From NCBI RefSeq assembly GCF_002879865.1, contig NZ_PNXY01000012.1, positions 1 to 64,000 of the forward strand: a DNA stretch of 64,000 bases, given 5' to 3'. The DNA comes from Paraburkholderia rhynchosiae. GTDB taxonomy: Bacteria; Pseudomonadota; Gammaproteobacteria; Burkholderiales; Burkholderiaceae. The notes beneath the pieces were generated by a model, which saw only the letters and a program-made list of their open reading frames with translations, made no database searches and was not told the origin of the DNA. Every line of letters starts with the position of its first letter. Positions within the stretch are counted from its first letter, which is position 1. The translations under genes and the position numbers were made by a program. Below are positions 54,244-63,052 of the stretch, in pieces.

Positions 54244-55795
54244 GGTCGTTTCCTCAATCGATAGTATTGTGGGGAATGCGGCTTCTTCAGCACGAGCGTG
54301 TGCATTCATCCTCTTCTGAAGGATGACTATGTATTTGTGATTGATAAGTCGAGCCGCGATACGACGCTTTACTAGGTTTGAAGCCGGCTTCCGTCTTCGA
54401 TCAAGAAGAATCTTTAAAGCGAGCGAATCCCGTCCTCGAAAGCGAGGAATTGAAACGTCTAACTGATCGGTGAAGGGCGGCGAAAAGACCCGTTATGCGT
54501 TGCGCCGACGGCTTGGACAGCCAGTGGCGGTTCGCTTTACGGCGGTCCGAATGATCGTGGCATAGCGATGCACAGCGGACGGCGGAGCACACATTGCATG
54601 CGTGACTGACATAATTGTTCTGCCGAGCCCATGCGCGGCTCGATTCCGCCTGGAATACCCATGATTACCGGTCCCTAATTATCTTATGGCAAACGTTTGC
54701 TCTGCGTGCACATGGCAGCCTTCTCATGCGGGGTGTGCGCGCCATTTCTCTTTTCTCTGCAACATCCTAAGCACCCTGTGAGACGACCATTGCGCCCACT
54801 GCGGACCAACAGGAGGTTTCCGTCGGTCAGCAAAGGAAAGCAATTGAAACATATGTGCGCGTTGGGACTTTCTCATAAGGCATTTCGTTTGTCCACAATA
54901 AGCACCGCCTGACAGCGACGTATTGCATGATTTAACAATCAGGAGTTGCCGGTTGGACTGACGACACCGGTTTGTGTGTCACAGCATCGAATCTAACTTG
55001 CGTTAAAAACAGCGATACTAAACGGTGCAGAGACTGTTTTGCCCACAGTCGCCGATATGCAGGGCCCATAGGTTGGGACGAGCTTTCCTGTCCAGAGCAA
55101 GCGCACGTAAGGATTTCCTCACAAATTCAGAAGGAAATCCGCGCCCTGCGGCACAATCTAATTTGCGGTCTGAATTGAGGGTTTGTCGCAATTTATCCAG
55201 GCGGATAGCAAAAGGCTTTTCTTTTTCCAATCGTCCTTGCATAAAGGTGCTATGCGCACATGACATACAAATGCGCTGGCTATAGCTATATCGTCGCCAA
55301 GCCTGCGCCACCTTACAGAGGAATGAGCGGCTCGCCCGCCAGCGTCGTAGGCGCTGACTGGGGCGGCCCTTAAGAAGGGGATTTTTTCGTACGTTAAGGC
55401 TTAGCTTGTAGTCGCGCCGGCCGTTGTCCGAGGGTACCGTGTAGTGGTCTAATTTCCTCGGACAGGTCGATAGGAGGACGATCCGGAATCGACGAGGAAA
55501 TTAGACCACTACAGTCTTCCGATCGGGCTGGCTGGGCCACTAATCGTGACAGAGACCATTTTTGCGACCTCCTTCGGCCTCATCGCCCATCATCGCTTGC
55601 CTACCCGGGAGGAAGCTTCGGGCATTGCTTTTCTTGTCACCCGGAGTTGTAAGTGCGCTAGGAATGTCCCATCGCAACCAGCGCTATGGGATAGAACAGC
55701 CACTTGCCAGTGGACCAATCGCGTTTCAGGCAACGTCGCGGCCGGTTCGGCGACGCATTCATAACTGCCATACCCGCCTCTCAGACATTATCACG
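54244..55795. other. 1.55-kb gene-poor interval
   Basis: It should contain the adhesin promoter near its left end. Several short frames exist, but none has a recognisable family or good start. The right part carries a 21-bp inverted repeat at 55440-55513. Composition is more AT-rich than neighbours (for example 54870-55010), consistent with foreign or decaying DNA. Confidence 0.6.
55440..55513. repeat. 21-bp perfect inverted repeat (possible IS ends)
   Basis: TGTAGTGGTCTAATTTCCTC at 55440-55459, plus one more paired base, is repeated exactly in inverse orientation at 55493-55513, separated by 32 bp. The arms start TGTAGTGG, a form seen at ends of IS3-type elements. The spacer is too short for a transposase, so this may be two abutted IS ends, a minimal non-autonomous element or a scar. 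Confidence 0.8.
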
Positions 55796-56356
55796 TCAGT
55801 CGCCGTAAGTAGGCCGAGCAAAGACTCGTCGCACGATGGGTTCAAAGGTCTGGAGAGATTCGGAAACGTATTCGTCATCGAACGACGCCTGGTCCCATTT
55901 TTCGCAAAAATCTACAGCTAGCTGGTAATACGGATGCTCACGGAAGCGCTCCCGCGCATGCCTGTCCCATCCGTAGTGATGGCCGTAGTAATACGTCTGG
56001 AGCAGACCATGTTGCTCGACAACCCAACACACCTCGGCACTAACAAATGGTCTGAGAATCTCGGCGGCAGCGCGGTCATGATTCTGCGGCGCGATGCCAT
56101 CCGCAATATCGTGAAACAGCGCTGCCACAACCCAGTCGTCGCCAGCATCTTCCCTCATTGCCCGGGTCGCGGCTTGCAATGCATGCTCGTATCGGGTGAT
56201 GCGGTAGCCTTCAAGGGTCTCGTTCTGCTGACGTCGCAACTCGCTCAGAAGGCGGTCGGCGGTGCGCTTGAGGAACGGCTCCTCCAGACGACGCAAGAGC
56301 AAATACTCGTCTGCAGTTCCATCCTTCATCTGTCTAAAGGCGACTCTCTCATTCAT
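55796..56356 (-). CDS. HD-domain oxygenase, PhnZ/TmpB-like
   Basis: A 186-residue HD-fold protein. The metal ligands appear as a YEHALQAA helix, HDIADG (the HD pair), a later VVEQHG and a final Asp in the DEYVSESL helix. This pattern, together with YYYGHHYGWDRHARE, matches the HD proteins paired with gamma-butyrobetaine-hydroxylase-like enzymes, such as PhnZ or TmpB, which oxidatively cleave alpha-hydroxyphosphonates with a diiron centre. ATG 56356 follows GGAGG and overlaps the end of the upstream oxygenase by 8 bp. Its partner gene is broken, so its pathway is probably inactive here. Confidence 0.75.
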   Translation of the reverse strand: MNERVAFRQMKDGTADEYLLLRRLEEPFLKRTADRLLSELRRQQNETLEGYRITRYEHALQAATRAMREDAGDDWVVAALFHDIADGIAPQNHDRAAAEILRPFVSAEVCWVVEQHGLLQTYYYGHHYGWDRHARERFREHPYYQLAVDFCEKWDQASFDDEYVSESLQTFEPIVRRVFARPTYGD

Positions 56357-57076
56357 GCTCTGCCTCCACAGCCGGGCCAATGGTCGCAATTCCCGTAGCT
56401 AGCTTACGACGAAGTGCTTTATAGCGACCGCGCGGTCCGTCGAGGTCAATGTAGCAGCCCTGGAGATGTCGTCTGCCTTCGTTCGGGTCATACTCGGTTC
56501 TACCGTGCAAGACTCGATTGTTATCAAACATCATCAATTCGCCCGGCTGAAGCCTGAAGCGCATCTCATAGCGAGAGTCCGAGAAGAGCTCGCCGAGGCG
56601 ACGCCGTGCACGATGAAACGCCGCTGTTGTGAACGCGTCCATGAGCGGCAGATAGTCGAGCCTCGGGCTGTAGTGCACGCCCTTTGGGCGCTTCTGATGA
56701 TCAAGCTCTATCATCGTGCGGCGCGCAATGAGCTCCGTCTCCGCGTCCGCAAAACGGAACTTGACCGATACGGAGGCCAGCAACTCGACTCCCTCAGGGT
56801 CTTCGTTCGAAAGTTGCTGGATGAAAATGTCCCTGTGTAGCCGTCGCTGAAGATAACGGTAATCTCATCAGCAGCCGCACTGTCAACACGAACAAGGCGC
56901 AGGTTCGAGTCGAGAGCATGCGGGTCAAACAGTCGCTGCTTGGTGACAGCGTCGAGATGGGCTGGGTTCTGGCTGCGCTCGCGCAGCCAGAGGGCGCTCA
57001 CCGGACGGCGCTGACCGTCCACGATGATGTCGATGCGGGCGCTAGTCTTGTCTGCATAGAAGGAAATGGAGTTCAT
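56349..57076 (-). pseudogene. broken gamma-butyrobetaine hydroxylase/TmpA-like dioxygenase
   Basis: The 5' part (57076 to about 56808) encodes the N-terminal zinc-binding-type domain of BBOX proteins (VSALWLRERSQNPAHLDAVT, FSDGYTGTF). The 3' part, in another frame, encodes the C-terminal third (EDPEGVELLASVSVKFRFAD, FDNNRVLHGRTEYDP, CYIDLDGPRGRY). The central 150 or so residues with the HxD iron ligands are deleted, and the join changes frame. Only the distal His/Arg of the 2-oxoglutarate oxygenase fold remain. Such enzymes hydroxylate gamma-butyrobetaine or quaternary-amine phosphonates. It overlaps the HD gene by 8 bp, so they were once an operon. Confidence 0.85.
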
Positions 57077-57115
57077 TGCGATGCTTCCTTTCGTTGAGTA
57101 GACGGAGCGGACCCC

Positions 57116-57481
57116 TTACAGGCCCAGCGAGCGCTTTACTGCAGGAAGCGCTTCTTTGCCGTCGATGGTCGTTACTCCCGAAAGCCATGAAGAAAGAAAG
57201 TCGTGGCGGCTTCGAAGGTAGGCCTTCGCCGAGTCGGTGGCGTCCTTCTTCGCCATGATCTGAGCCATAATTTCGCTTTCCATATCGGGCGTGAATCGTA
57301 GCTGCGCCAGCAGCTTCGACGCGTTGGGGCACGTGCCTGAAAAGCTTGTAGACAGAACGGTGTAGACCTTGGCGGCTCCGTAGTCCGGACCGAACACGTT
57401 GTCGCCACCCGTCAAATACTGCATCTTGATGTCCAGATTCATCTGATGTGGAGACCATCCAAGGAAAACGACGGGTTCTTC
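57116..57481 (-). pseudogene. C-terminal fragment of a ProX-like betaine-binding protein
   Basis: About 121 codons match the end of ABC-type glycine betaine/choline-binding proteins: EPVVFLGWSPHQMNLDIKM, GPDYGAAKVYTVLS, and LLAQLRFTPDMESEIM. The N-terminal lobe and signal peptide are missing. In frame it is fused directly to the tail of an integrase at about 57482. Its position 40 bp upstream of the BBOX-like relic suggests an uptake component of the same catabolic cassette. Confidence 0.85.
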
Positions 57482-58680
57482 GATCTCTTCCAAGCGATGC
57501 GACAGTTTCGTGAGCCACTCGCGCCGCTCTCTATCGTAGGTATGCCGGTTATAGATACCGATGATTCCAGGCTGGACATGACCGAGGACGGCCTCGGCGA
57601 TTTCGTTCGGACAACCAGGTGTTGCAAGCAGTGTGCGGGTCGTGCGTCGAAGGTCGTGGGCGGACCAATGCGTCACGGGTAGTCGCGGGCGATCATGGTT
57701 CGGTGCGACTTTGCAGTACGGCTGATCATAGTAGACGCCGTGCTGGACCACGGTCTGGCCCATCGTCTTCCCACGCGCCGAAGGAAACGGAACCGTCCCC
57801 TTGCCTGATCGAGCCGTCGCCGCACAATTACCTCGGCGCGGCCCACGAGCGGCACTCGCAGATCCGTTGCTTTGTCGCTATTAAGGCCCTTTGTCTTTTG
57901 TTTGGGAATCGTCCACCAAAGACCATCGCTTTCGTCAGCGATCTCGTTGCTCTCCATAGCGACAGTCTCGCCCCCTCTTGTGCCAGTCCACAGGTAGAGC
58001 GTCAATGCATCGGCGACAGTCAAGCTGAAATTCGGCAGCCATCGCATCAATGTGCTCAGTTCCTCTACCGGGAGCACCCTCTTTTGTGTTCCGGTATATT
58101 GGCCCTCGACCTTGCGCCCTTTGCTCTTCAGTCGCCCTCTTAGAACTCCTTCCACCAGTTAGCGGTGTTTTCAGGAAGACGACCAGCATCGAGCGCGTAG
58201 TGCCAGGCACCGTCAAGCTCCATGCGAAGGCGAGCTGAGCACTGGAGTCGACCGATATGATTCGAGCAGATCGAAAGCCGCGGCGCGCGTGATGGTGGCC
58301 GCAGGCTTATCCGCGATAGGCCCTAACATCGCTTTGAAGATACGTGCGACCTCGACTGCACCTTTGGTCTTCCGGTCGACTTCTACATGCCCCCGCAGAT
58401 AGTCGCGGCACAGTTGTTCGACGGTGTAATTGTTCGGTGATGAATGAGTAGCCTCTGCTTCCGTCATTCGACGCAGTGCGCAAAGCTCGGCGCCCGAGTC
58501 TCTCTCGACGCGGCTCTTCTCCCACGCGGCGATGGCTCCGGCAAACGACATTGCTGGCCATTCACCGAGCTTCACTTGCCGCATGCGGCTATTGACCGGT
58601 GACTTGTAGCGATACGTCCACGATTTCCGGCTCTAGACGCTTGCAAGCGCAGTCCGGGAAATCCATCAAAGGTCATGTGA
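57482..58680 (-). pseudogene. frameshifted tyrosine-type prophage integrase
   Basis: Pieces of one P4-type integrase are spread over several frames. N-terminal parts are GFPGLRLQASRAG (near 58650) and KSWTYRYKSPVNSRMRQVKL (58622-58565). The middle is MRWLPNFSLTVADALTLYLW then TGTRGGETVAM with the box I Arg. The C-terminus is HDLRRTTRTLL, LGHVQPGIIGIYNRHTYD. At least three frameshifts occur (near 58630, 58215 and 57790). The C-terminus runs in frame into the ProX-like fragment. No att repeat or tRNA was found next to it. Confidence 0.8.
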
Positions 58681-58944
58681 TCGCCGCTCGGCAGTGTGGC
58701 TGCGGCACGTGCATCGAGGCGCATTCTTCCCTCCGCGTACGTTTTTCTGAGGCAAGAATATCCAGCGTAGGTTTCCTTGGCAACGCCGAAAAAACCTACG
58801 CCGACGTTGCAAGTTTAGACATACAGAGACAAGCGTCGATGTGCCGACTGGCGCCGCCAATAGGAGTGCTTTTTGTTTATTTTCAACCACTTGCGGACTA
58901 CTTTGGCTCTCCTTGGGAGACAGCAGACCGATTCCGGATTCGCG

Positions 58945-59595
58945 CTACTCGTTCTCGTCGAAGTAATGCCCGAACTTGAGCTGCTTCGTGCGGATATAGC
59001 GCTCGTTTTCTTCGCGCATCGGAATGGCGAGCGCAACGCGTTCGCACACGGGAATGCCGTGCTTCGACAGCGTGTCGAACTTCTCGGGATTGTTGCTCAT
59101 CAAGCGGACCGACGTCACTTTCAGCGTGCGCAAAATGCCCGCCGCCGAGTCGTATTCGCGCGAGTCGTCGGGCAAGCCGAGATCGAGATTGGCCTCGACG
59201 GTATCGCGCCCCTGCTCCTGTAGCGCATACGCGCGGATCTTGTTGGACAGGCCGATGCCACGGCCTTCGTGACCGCGCAGATACAGCAGCACGCCGCAGC
59301 CTTCAGCCGCGATATAGCGCAGCGCGAGATCGAGTTGCTCACCGCAATCGCAGCGGTATGAGCCAAGCACGTCGCCGGTCAGGCATTCGGAGTGCAATCG
59401 CGTCAACACTGAAGACTGGTTCGCGACATCGCCCATCACGAGCGCAAGATGTTCGGCGCCGCTTTCGACCACGCGAAACACGTAAGAGGTGAACGTGCCG
59501 TAGCGCGTGGGAAGCGTGGCGGTGGCGTCGAGTACGACGCATTCGCCGTTAATTGCGCCGTCTGCTGCGGGCGACGGATCGTGAGACGTGAGCAT
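58945..59595 (-). CDS. ribA: GTP cyclohydrolase II
   Basis: A 216-residue RibA converting GTP to 2,5-diamino-6-ribosylamino-pyrimidinone phosphate, the first step of riboflavin synthesis. The zinc cysteines are in CLTGDVLGSYRCDCGEQ; the catalytic stretch LRGHEGRGIGL and the RLMSNNPEK motif are present. It is stand-alone, not fused to RibB. The start at 59595 gives normal length. It diverges from the CBS gene. The right edge of the decayed island abuts its 3' end. Confidence 0.96.
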   Translation of the reverse strand: MLTSHDPSPAADGAINGECVVLDATATLPTRYGTFTSYVFRVVESGAEHLALVMGDVANQSSVLTRLHSECLTGDVLGSYRCDCGEQLDLALRYIAAEGCGVLLYLRGHEGRGIGLSNKIRAYALQEQGRDTVEANLDLGLPDDSREYDSAAGILRTLKVTSVRLMSNNPEKFDTLSKHGIPVCERVALAIPMREENERYIRTKQLKFGHYFDENE

Positions 59596-59884
59596 GGCGT
59601 TAGACAGTGGTGCTGGACATGAACCCGATCAAACCGGGGATAAGGTACGGACAGGAGTTTACCGCTAATCGGCGCACCGCACCCGGATGCCCATGCATGG
59701 CGCACGGATCATGCACCACTGAAGCGCCAAAAACGCCGCAGCCGCACGCCCTACCCCATCTGGATGCTTTGCGCGCTCCAGGTATTCCCGAACACACTCG
59801 CCGGCGCGTCGAGCCTATACTGGAATGGCCTGTCCTCGACAGCCCGCCGCGCTGGCGTGCTGCACTGCGAAACGGAGCCGCTCC

Positions 59885-60328
59885 ATGACAACCGTTGCAC
59901 AGCTTCTTAAAACTAAACCGAACAACACGACCGTTTATACAATCGGAGCCGATGACTCCGTCTATGAAGCGATCAAGCTGATGGCCGAGAAAGGCATCGG
60001 TGCGCTGGTCGTGACAGATGGCGACAGCATCGCTGGGATCATCACCGAGCGCGACTACGCTCGCAAGGTCGTGCTGATGGACCGGTCGTCGAAGGCGACG
60101 CCCGTACGCGAGATCATGAGCAAAGCTGTGCGCTTTGTCCGCCCCGACCAGACCACCGACGACTGCATGGCACTCATGACGGAGCGGCGCATGCGTCATT
60201 TGCCGGTGATCGAAAACGACAGGCTGGTCGGCATGGTATCGATTGGCGACCTCGTGAAGAACATCATCGCCGAACAGCAGTTCACCATTCAGCAGCTCGA
60301 GTTCTACATTCACGGCGAGCGTCCCTGA
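59885..60328 (+). CDS. CBS-pair domain protein
   Basis: A 147-residue protein consisting of two CBS motifs: ADDSVYEAIKLMAEKGIGAL then IITERDYARKVVL, and PDQTTDDCMALMTERRMRHL then VSIGDLVKNI. These bind adenine nucleotides and act as energy sensors. There is no attached catalytic domain. The start is ATG 59885; the frame is open to 59825. It lies 289 bp from ribA, divergently. Confidence 0.92.
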   Translation: MTTVAQLLKTKPNNTTVYTIGADDSVYEAIKLMAEKGIGALVVTDGDSIAGIITERDYARKVVLMDRSSKATPVREIMSKAVRFVRPDQTTDDCMALMTERRMRHLPVIENDRLVGMVSIGDLVKNIIAEQQFTIQQLEFYIHGERP

Positions 60329-60713
60329 CGCGCCGCGCCTATCGCATCGCCAAGCCTCGAAAAAAGCCCAATCGCGAAACGGTTGGGCGAAGCTACCTTG
60401 CGGCAGCGGAGGTTCCTGGAATTGTGGACGACGTCAACATGGCGCCGCGATTTCGGCGGACTTGCGGCTTGACTCTTGCGTTCGCAACGCTGCATTTCGC
60501 GCGTGACTCCAGACCGGGATTCTGCCTGGAGCGATGCCGCGCGCCGCTTTTGCTCGCGGCGCGCACGCTGGCATTCAACTACGTCTAGACGTCGCACTGC
60601 TTGCGGACCGGCTGCGGGGCGCTCATCTATTGACGACTGATGACGACTGAACGCGTGGATCTCGCCCCGGCTACCGGTTGCAGCCTCAACTATCTGACGC
60701 TGCCCGATTCGGC
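60329..60713. other. intergenic interval with a terminator
   Basis: No gene recognised on either strand. It contains the leftward terminator hairpin at 60360-60389. Confidence 0.55.
60360..60389 (-). terminator. rho-independent terminator (leftward)
   Basis: GCCCAATCG (60366-60374) and CGGTTGGGC (60380-60388) form a 9-bp stem with one G-U pair. On the minus strand it is followed by six T. It would end leftward transcripts from the DUF4148 gene, and could also block read-through into the CBS gene's 3' end. Confidence 0.75.
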
Positions 60714-61058
60714 TCAGTTACCGAAGTACACCGACTTCGGGCCGGTCATTGGCTCGCGCACGCGGCCCGACTGCGACGAGCCACTCGTCATGCCGCCGTA
60801 GCCGCTGGTGTCGGCGACTGGCTGCTGGGTTTGTGCCACTACCGGGTTTTGAGCCTGCACGCGGCGCTCGGCGGCCTGCACATCGGCCGGATAGTTCGGG
60901 TCGTTGCGGACAGCCGGGTTATAGCCGGCTTGTTCCAACTGGATCAGTTCGTTGCGCACTTCGGCGCGGGTCACGGGTTGCTGGCTCGACTGCGCGAACG
61001 AAGCGACCGGAGCGGCGAGAACGGCTGCAATGGCAACTGCCTTGATAAGCGATTTCAT
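60714..61058 (-). CDS. DUF4148 secreted protein
   Basis: A 114-residue exported protein: signal peptide MKSLIKAVAIAAVLAAPVAS, DUF4148 core TRAEVRNELIQLEQAGYNP with the following YPADVQAAERRV, and a Ser/Gly-rich tail ending in TGPKSVYFGN. The start at 61058 is fixed by GGAGG 7-11 bp upstream. Same family as the gene at 32927-33193, but not adjacent to an ECF-like promoter. Confidence 0.9.
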   Translation of the reverse strand: MKSLIKAVAIAAVLAAPVASFAQSSQQPVTRAEVRNELIQLEQAGYNPAVRNDPNYPADVQAAERRVQAQNPVVAQTQQPVADTSGYGGMTSGSSQSGRVREPMTGPKSVYFGN

Positions 61059-61333
61059 GATCATTACCTCCAGACCTGGTTTTATTTGCTGCGCTTGCCA
61101 CACCATGTGAGAAGCCAGTGATTCCAGTCTAGTCACCGGCCCGCCAAGGGAAAACCCTTGATTCTGAGATACATAATTGTCGTAATCGAAAAAGCGCGAC
61201 GAAGTCATCGCCGCTCGTCATGCAGCCTGCATCGTCCCAGTAATAATTGGTGGGTTGATAACCCCTTATGCTCGACGTATCGGAAATGCACCGCTTGCGA
61301 GGCATGATCTGCTGCTGATCGTTGAGCCAAGGG

Positions 61334-61981
61334 TCAGTTTTGCGGGGCGCTTGCGAGGTCCGCGTGCGGTGCCTGAAGCAGCTTGCGCGGCCCGCTGACA
61401 AAAAGGCTGCCGGGCTCGAAAAAGCGCAGCGGCCGATGGGTCTCGCGCGACAGGCCAATGCGCGTCGTCACGCCGACCGGCACGTCGTCCTTCTCGATGA
61501 CGCCGATCCACAGATCGCGCCCGGTGCACAGATCGCGGCCGTCGAACGATTGTCCGATGCCGAGCGCCGTGGTGAGCCGCCCCGGTCCGCGCGCGAGATC
61601 GCGCAGCGGCACGCCGGGCCGACGAGCCTCTATCAGCGGCAAACCTTCCAGCGGCTCGATCGCGCGAATGAGGATTCCGGCGCCGACGTCCTCTGCTTCG
61701 GCGGACATATTGAGCATGTACGAGAGTCCGTACGTCAGCCGCACGTACGCGTGGCCGGGTGCGAGGAACATGGAGCCGTTATAGGGACGGCGTCCGATGA
61801 ATGCATGGCTGGTTGAGTCGCCGACCGGATACGCCTCGGTCTCGACGATCCGGCCGCTCATGCGCCCCTCGGGCAGATCGTGCACGAGGTACTTGCCGAT
61901 CATGAAGCGCGCAAGTTCTGCCGCGCCGACAGGCAAATCGTCACGCGACAATGGAATGATGGGAAGCAACGGTTTGCGCAT
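61334..61981 (-). CDS. mpg: 3-methyladenine DNA glycosylase (AAG/MPG family)
   Basis: A 215-residue alkyladenine glycosylase. The catalytic Glu lies in GRIVETEAYPVGDSTSHAF, and MFLAPGHAYVRLTYGL and the GPGRLTTALGI stretch are family-typical. It excises alkylated purines in base-excision repair. Length is normal. AAGG precedes the start. It stands alone between secreted-protein genes. Confidence 0.95.
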   Translation of the reverse strand: MRKPLLPIIPLSRDDLPVGAAELARFMIGKYLVHDLPEGRMSGRIVETEAYPVGDSTSHAFIGRRPYNGSMFLAPGHAYVRLTYGLSYMLNMSAEAEDVGAGILIRAIEPLEGLPLIEARRPGVPLRDLARGPGRLTTALGIGQSFDGRDLCTGRDLWIGVIEKDDVPVGVTTRIGLSRETHRPLRFFEPGSLFVSGPRKLLQAPHADLASAPQN

Positions 61982-62395
61982 GCGTTTATGCCTTCTTGTG
62001 TCCGTTCATTTATGTCTTCGCTTTTCTGCGTTCGTTATTCTGGGTTGCGTCCGACCGCGGCGCGAGGTGCGGTATGCGAGACCGACCCGGCATGCAGCAG
62101 ACGTCGATAAGTCATCGGCGCGACCGTTGTAGCAAAGCGTCATTTCCAGGCACCGCCGCCTTCGCCCTGGAACCAATTGGAGTATCGTTTGTTTCCGGCC
62201 CGCGGCAAGCCTTTGCCGGCACACGCCGGTATACATCGGCTTCGGGCCGCCTGAAGCAGCCTCGATGAGCATGTAGATTCAAGCATTCGCAAGACCCGCA
62301 ACAACGTCCTTCCGATTCGATTCCGCTTTACCCGTAGTGCAACACATGGTCCCGCGTCCGGGACAAGCGTACTCACGACAACAGGAGAAACTCGA
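61982..62395. other. 414-bp interval upstream of the BON gene
   Basis: No gene seen. It holds the promoter regions of the glycosylase and BON genes. Confidence 0.5.
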
Positions 62396-62758
62396 ATGAA
62401 AGCATCCACGGCAATGAAGATGGTCGGCAGCGCACTCATCGTGCTGGCCTCCCTTAGCGCGAACGCACAAAGCAGCGATGCGGCGGCGGCGCCGGCAGCG
62501 GCGGCATCGTCGGCGGCAACTGGCAAGCAGGCCAAGGCCGCCAACCGCTCACTCGCGCGCAAAGTCCGCAGCACGCTCGCCAAGACGAAGGGCGTGAGCG
62601 TCGCGAACATCAACGTTCGCGCGCGCGGCGGTGCGGTGACGCTGGCAGGCACCGTGCCCGACCAGTCGCAGGTCGACGTGGCCACGCAAGCGGCGCAAGG
62701 CGTGGCCGGCGTGACGTCGGTGAAGAACGCCTTGACGGTTCGTCCGGTCGGGCAGTAA
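62396..62758 (+). CDS. BON-domain periplasmic protein
   Basis: A 120-residue exported protein with a signal peptide ending ANA near residue 24, an Ala-rich linker at about 27-45, and one BON domain (SLARKVRSTLAKTKGVSVAN, then RARGGAVTLAGTVPD and GVTSVKNALTV). Family members bind lipids or help outer-membrane integrity (OsmY/DolP type, but those have two BON domains). A perfect AGGAG lies upstream. Confidence 0.9.
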   Translation: MKASTAMKMVGSALIVLASLSANAQSSDAAAAPAAAASSAATGKQAKAANRSLARKVRSTLAKTKGVSVANINVRARGGAVTLAGTVPDQSQVDVATQAAQGVAGVTSVKNALTVRPVGQ

Positions 62759-62789
62759 AAGCCGGCGCCGCTGTAGCGCAAGCAGCATG

Positions 62790-62836
62790 ATGCGCGAGTG
62801 CCAATGTCGTGCAACCGGACATTGGCACTCGCGCAT
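62790..62836 (+). terminator. 19-bp perfect hairpin after the BON gene
   Basis: ATGCGCGAGTGCCAATGTC (62790-62808) is exactly complementary to 62818-62836, with a 9-nt loop, 31 bp after the BON stop. A very strong stem without a clear U-tract. It may be a terminator or an mRNA-protecting hairpin. Confidence 0.7.
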
Positions 62837-63052
62837 GTCGTAAAGGCATTGCGCACGTGTTGTCCGAGTGCCTTGCGGCCGGCGCGACGTGACACCACGC
62901 CGTGGCAAATCACCCTCTTCTTCGCAAAAGTACAATACAATTCAATGCGTTGAATCACATTCCTGATGCATCAGTTCAAGTCATCACCCGCTCCATTTCC
63001 GAAGCCACGCCCCTTCGCACCATCAAAAAAGCGTTAAAAGAAAGGAAGTCCG

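Noticed and set aside
54401..54592. 63-codon minus-strand frame near the adhesin start
   Set aside because: No ribosome-binding site or domain, and basic random-like composition; not supportable as a gene.
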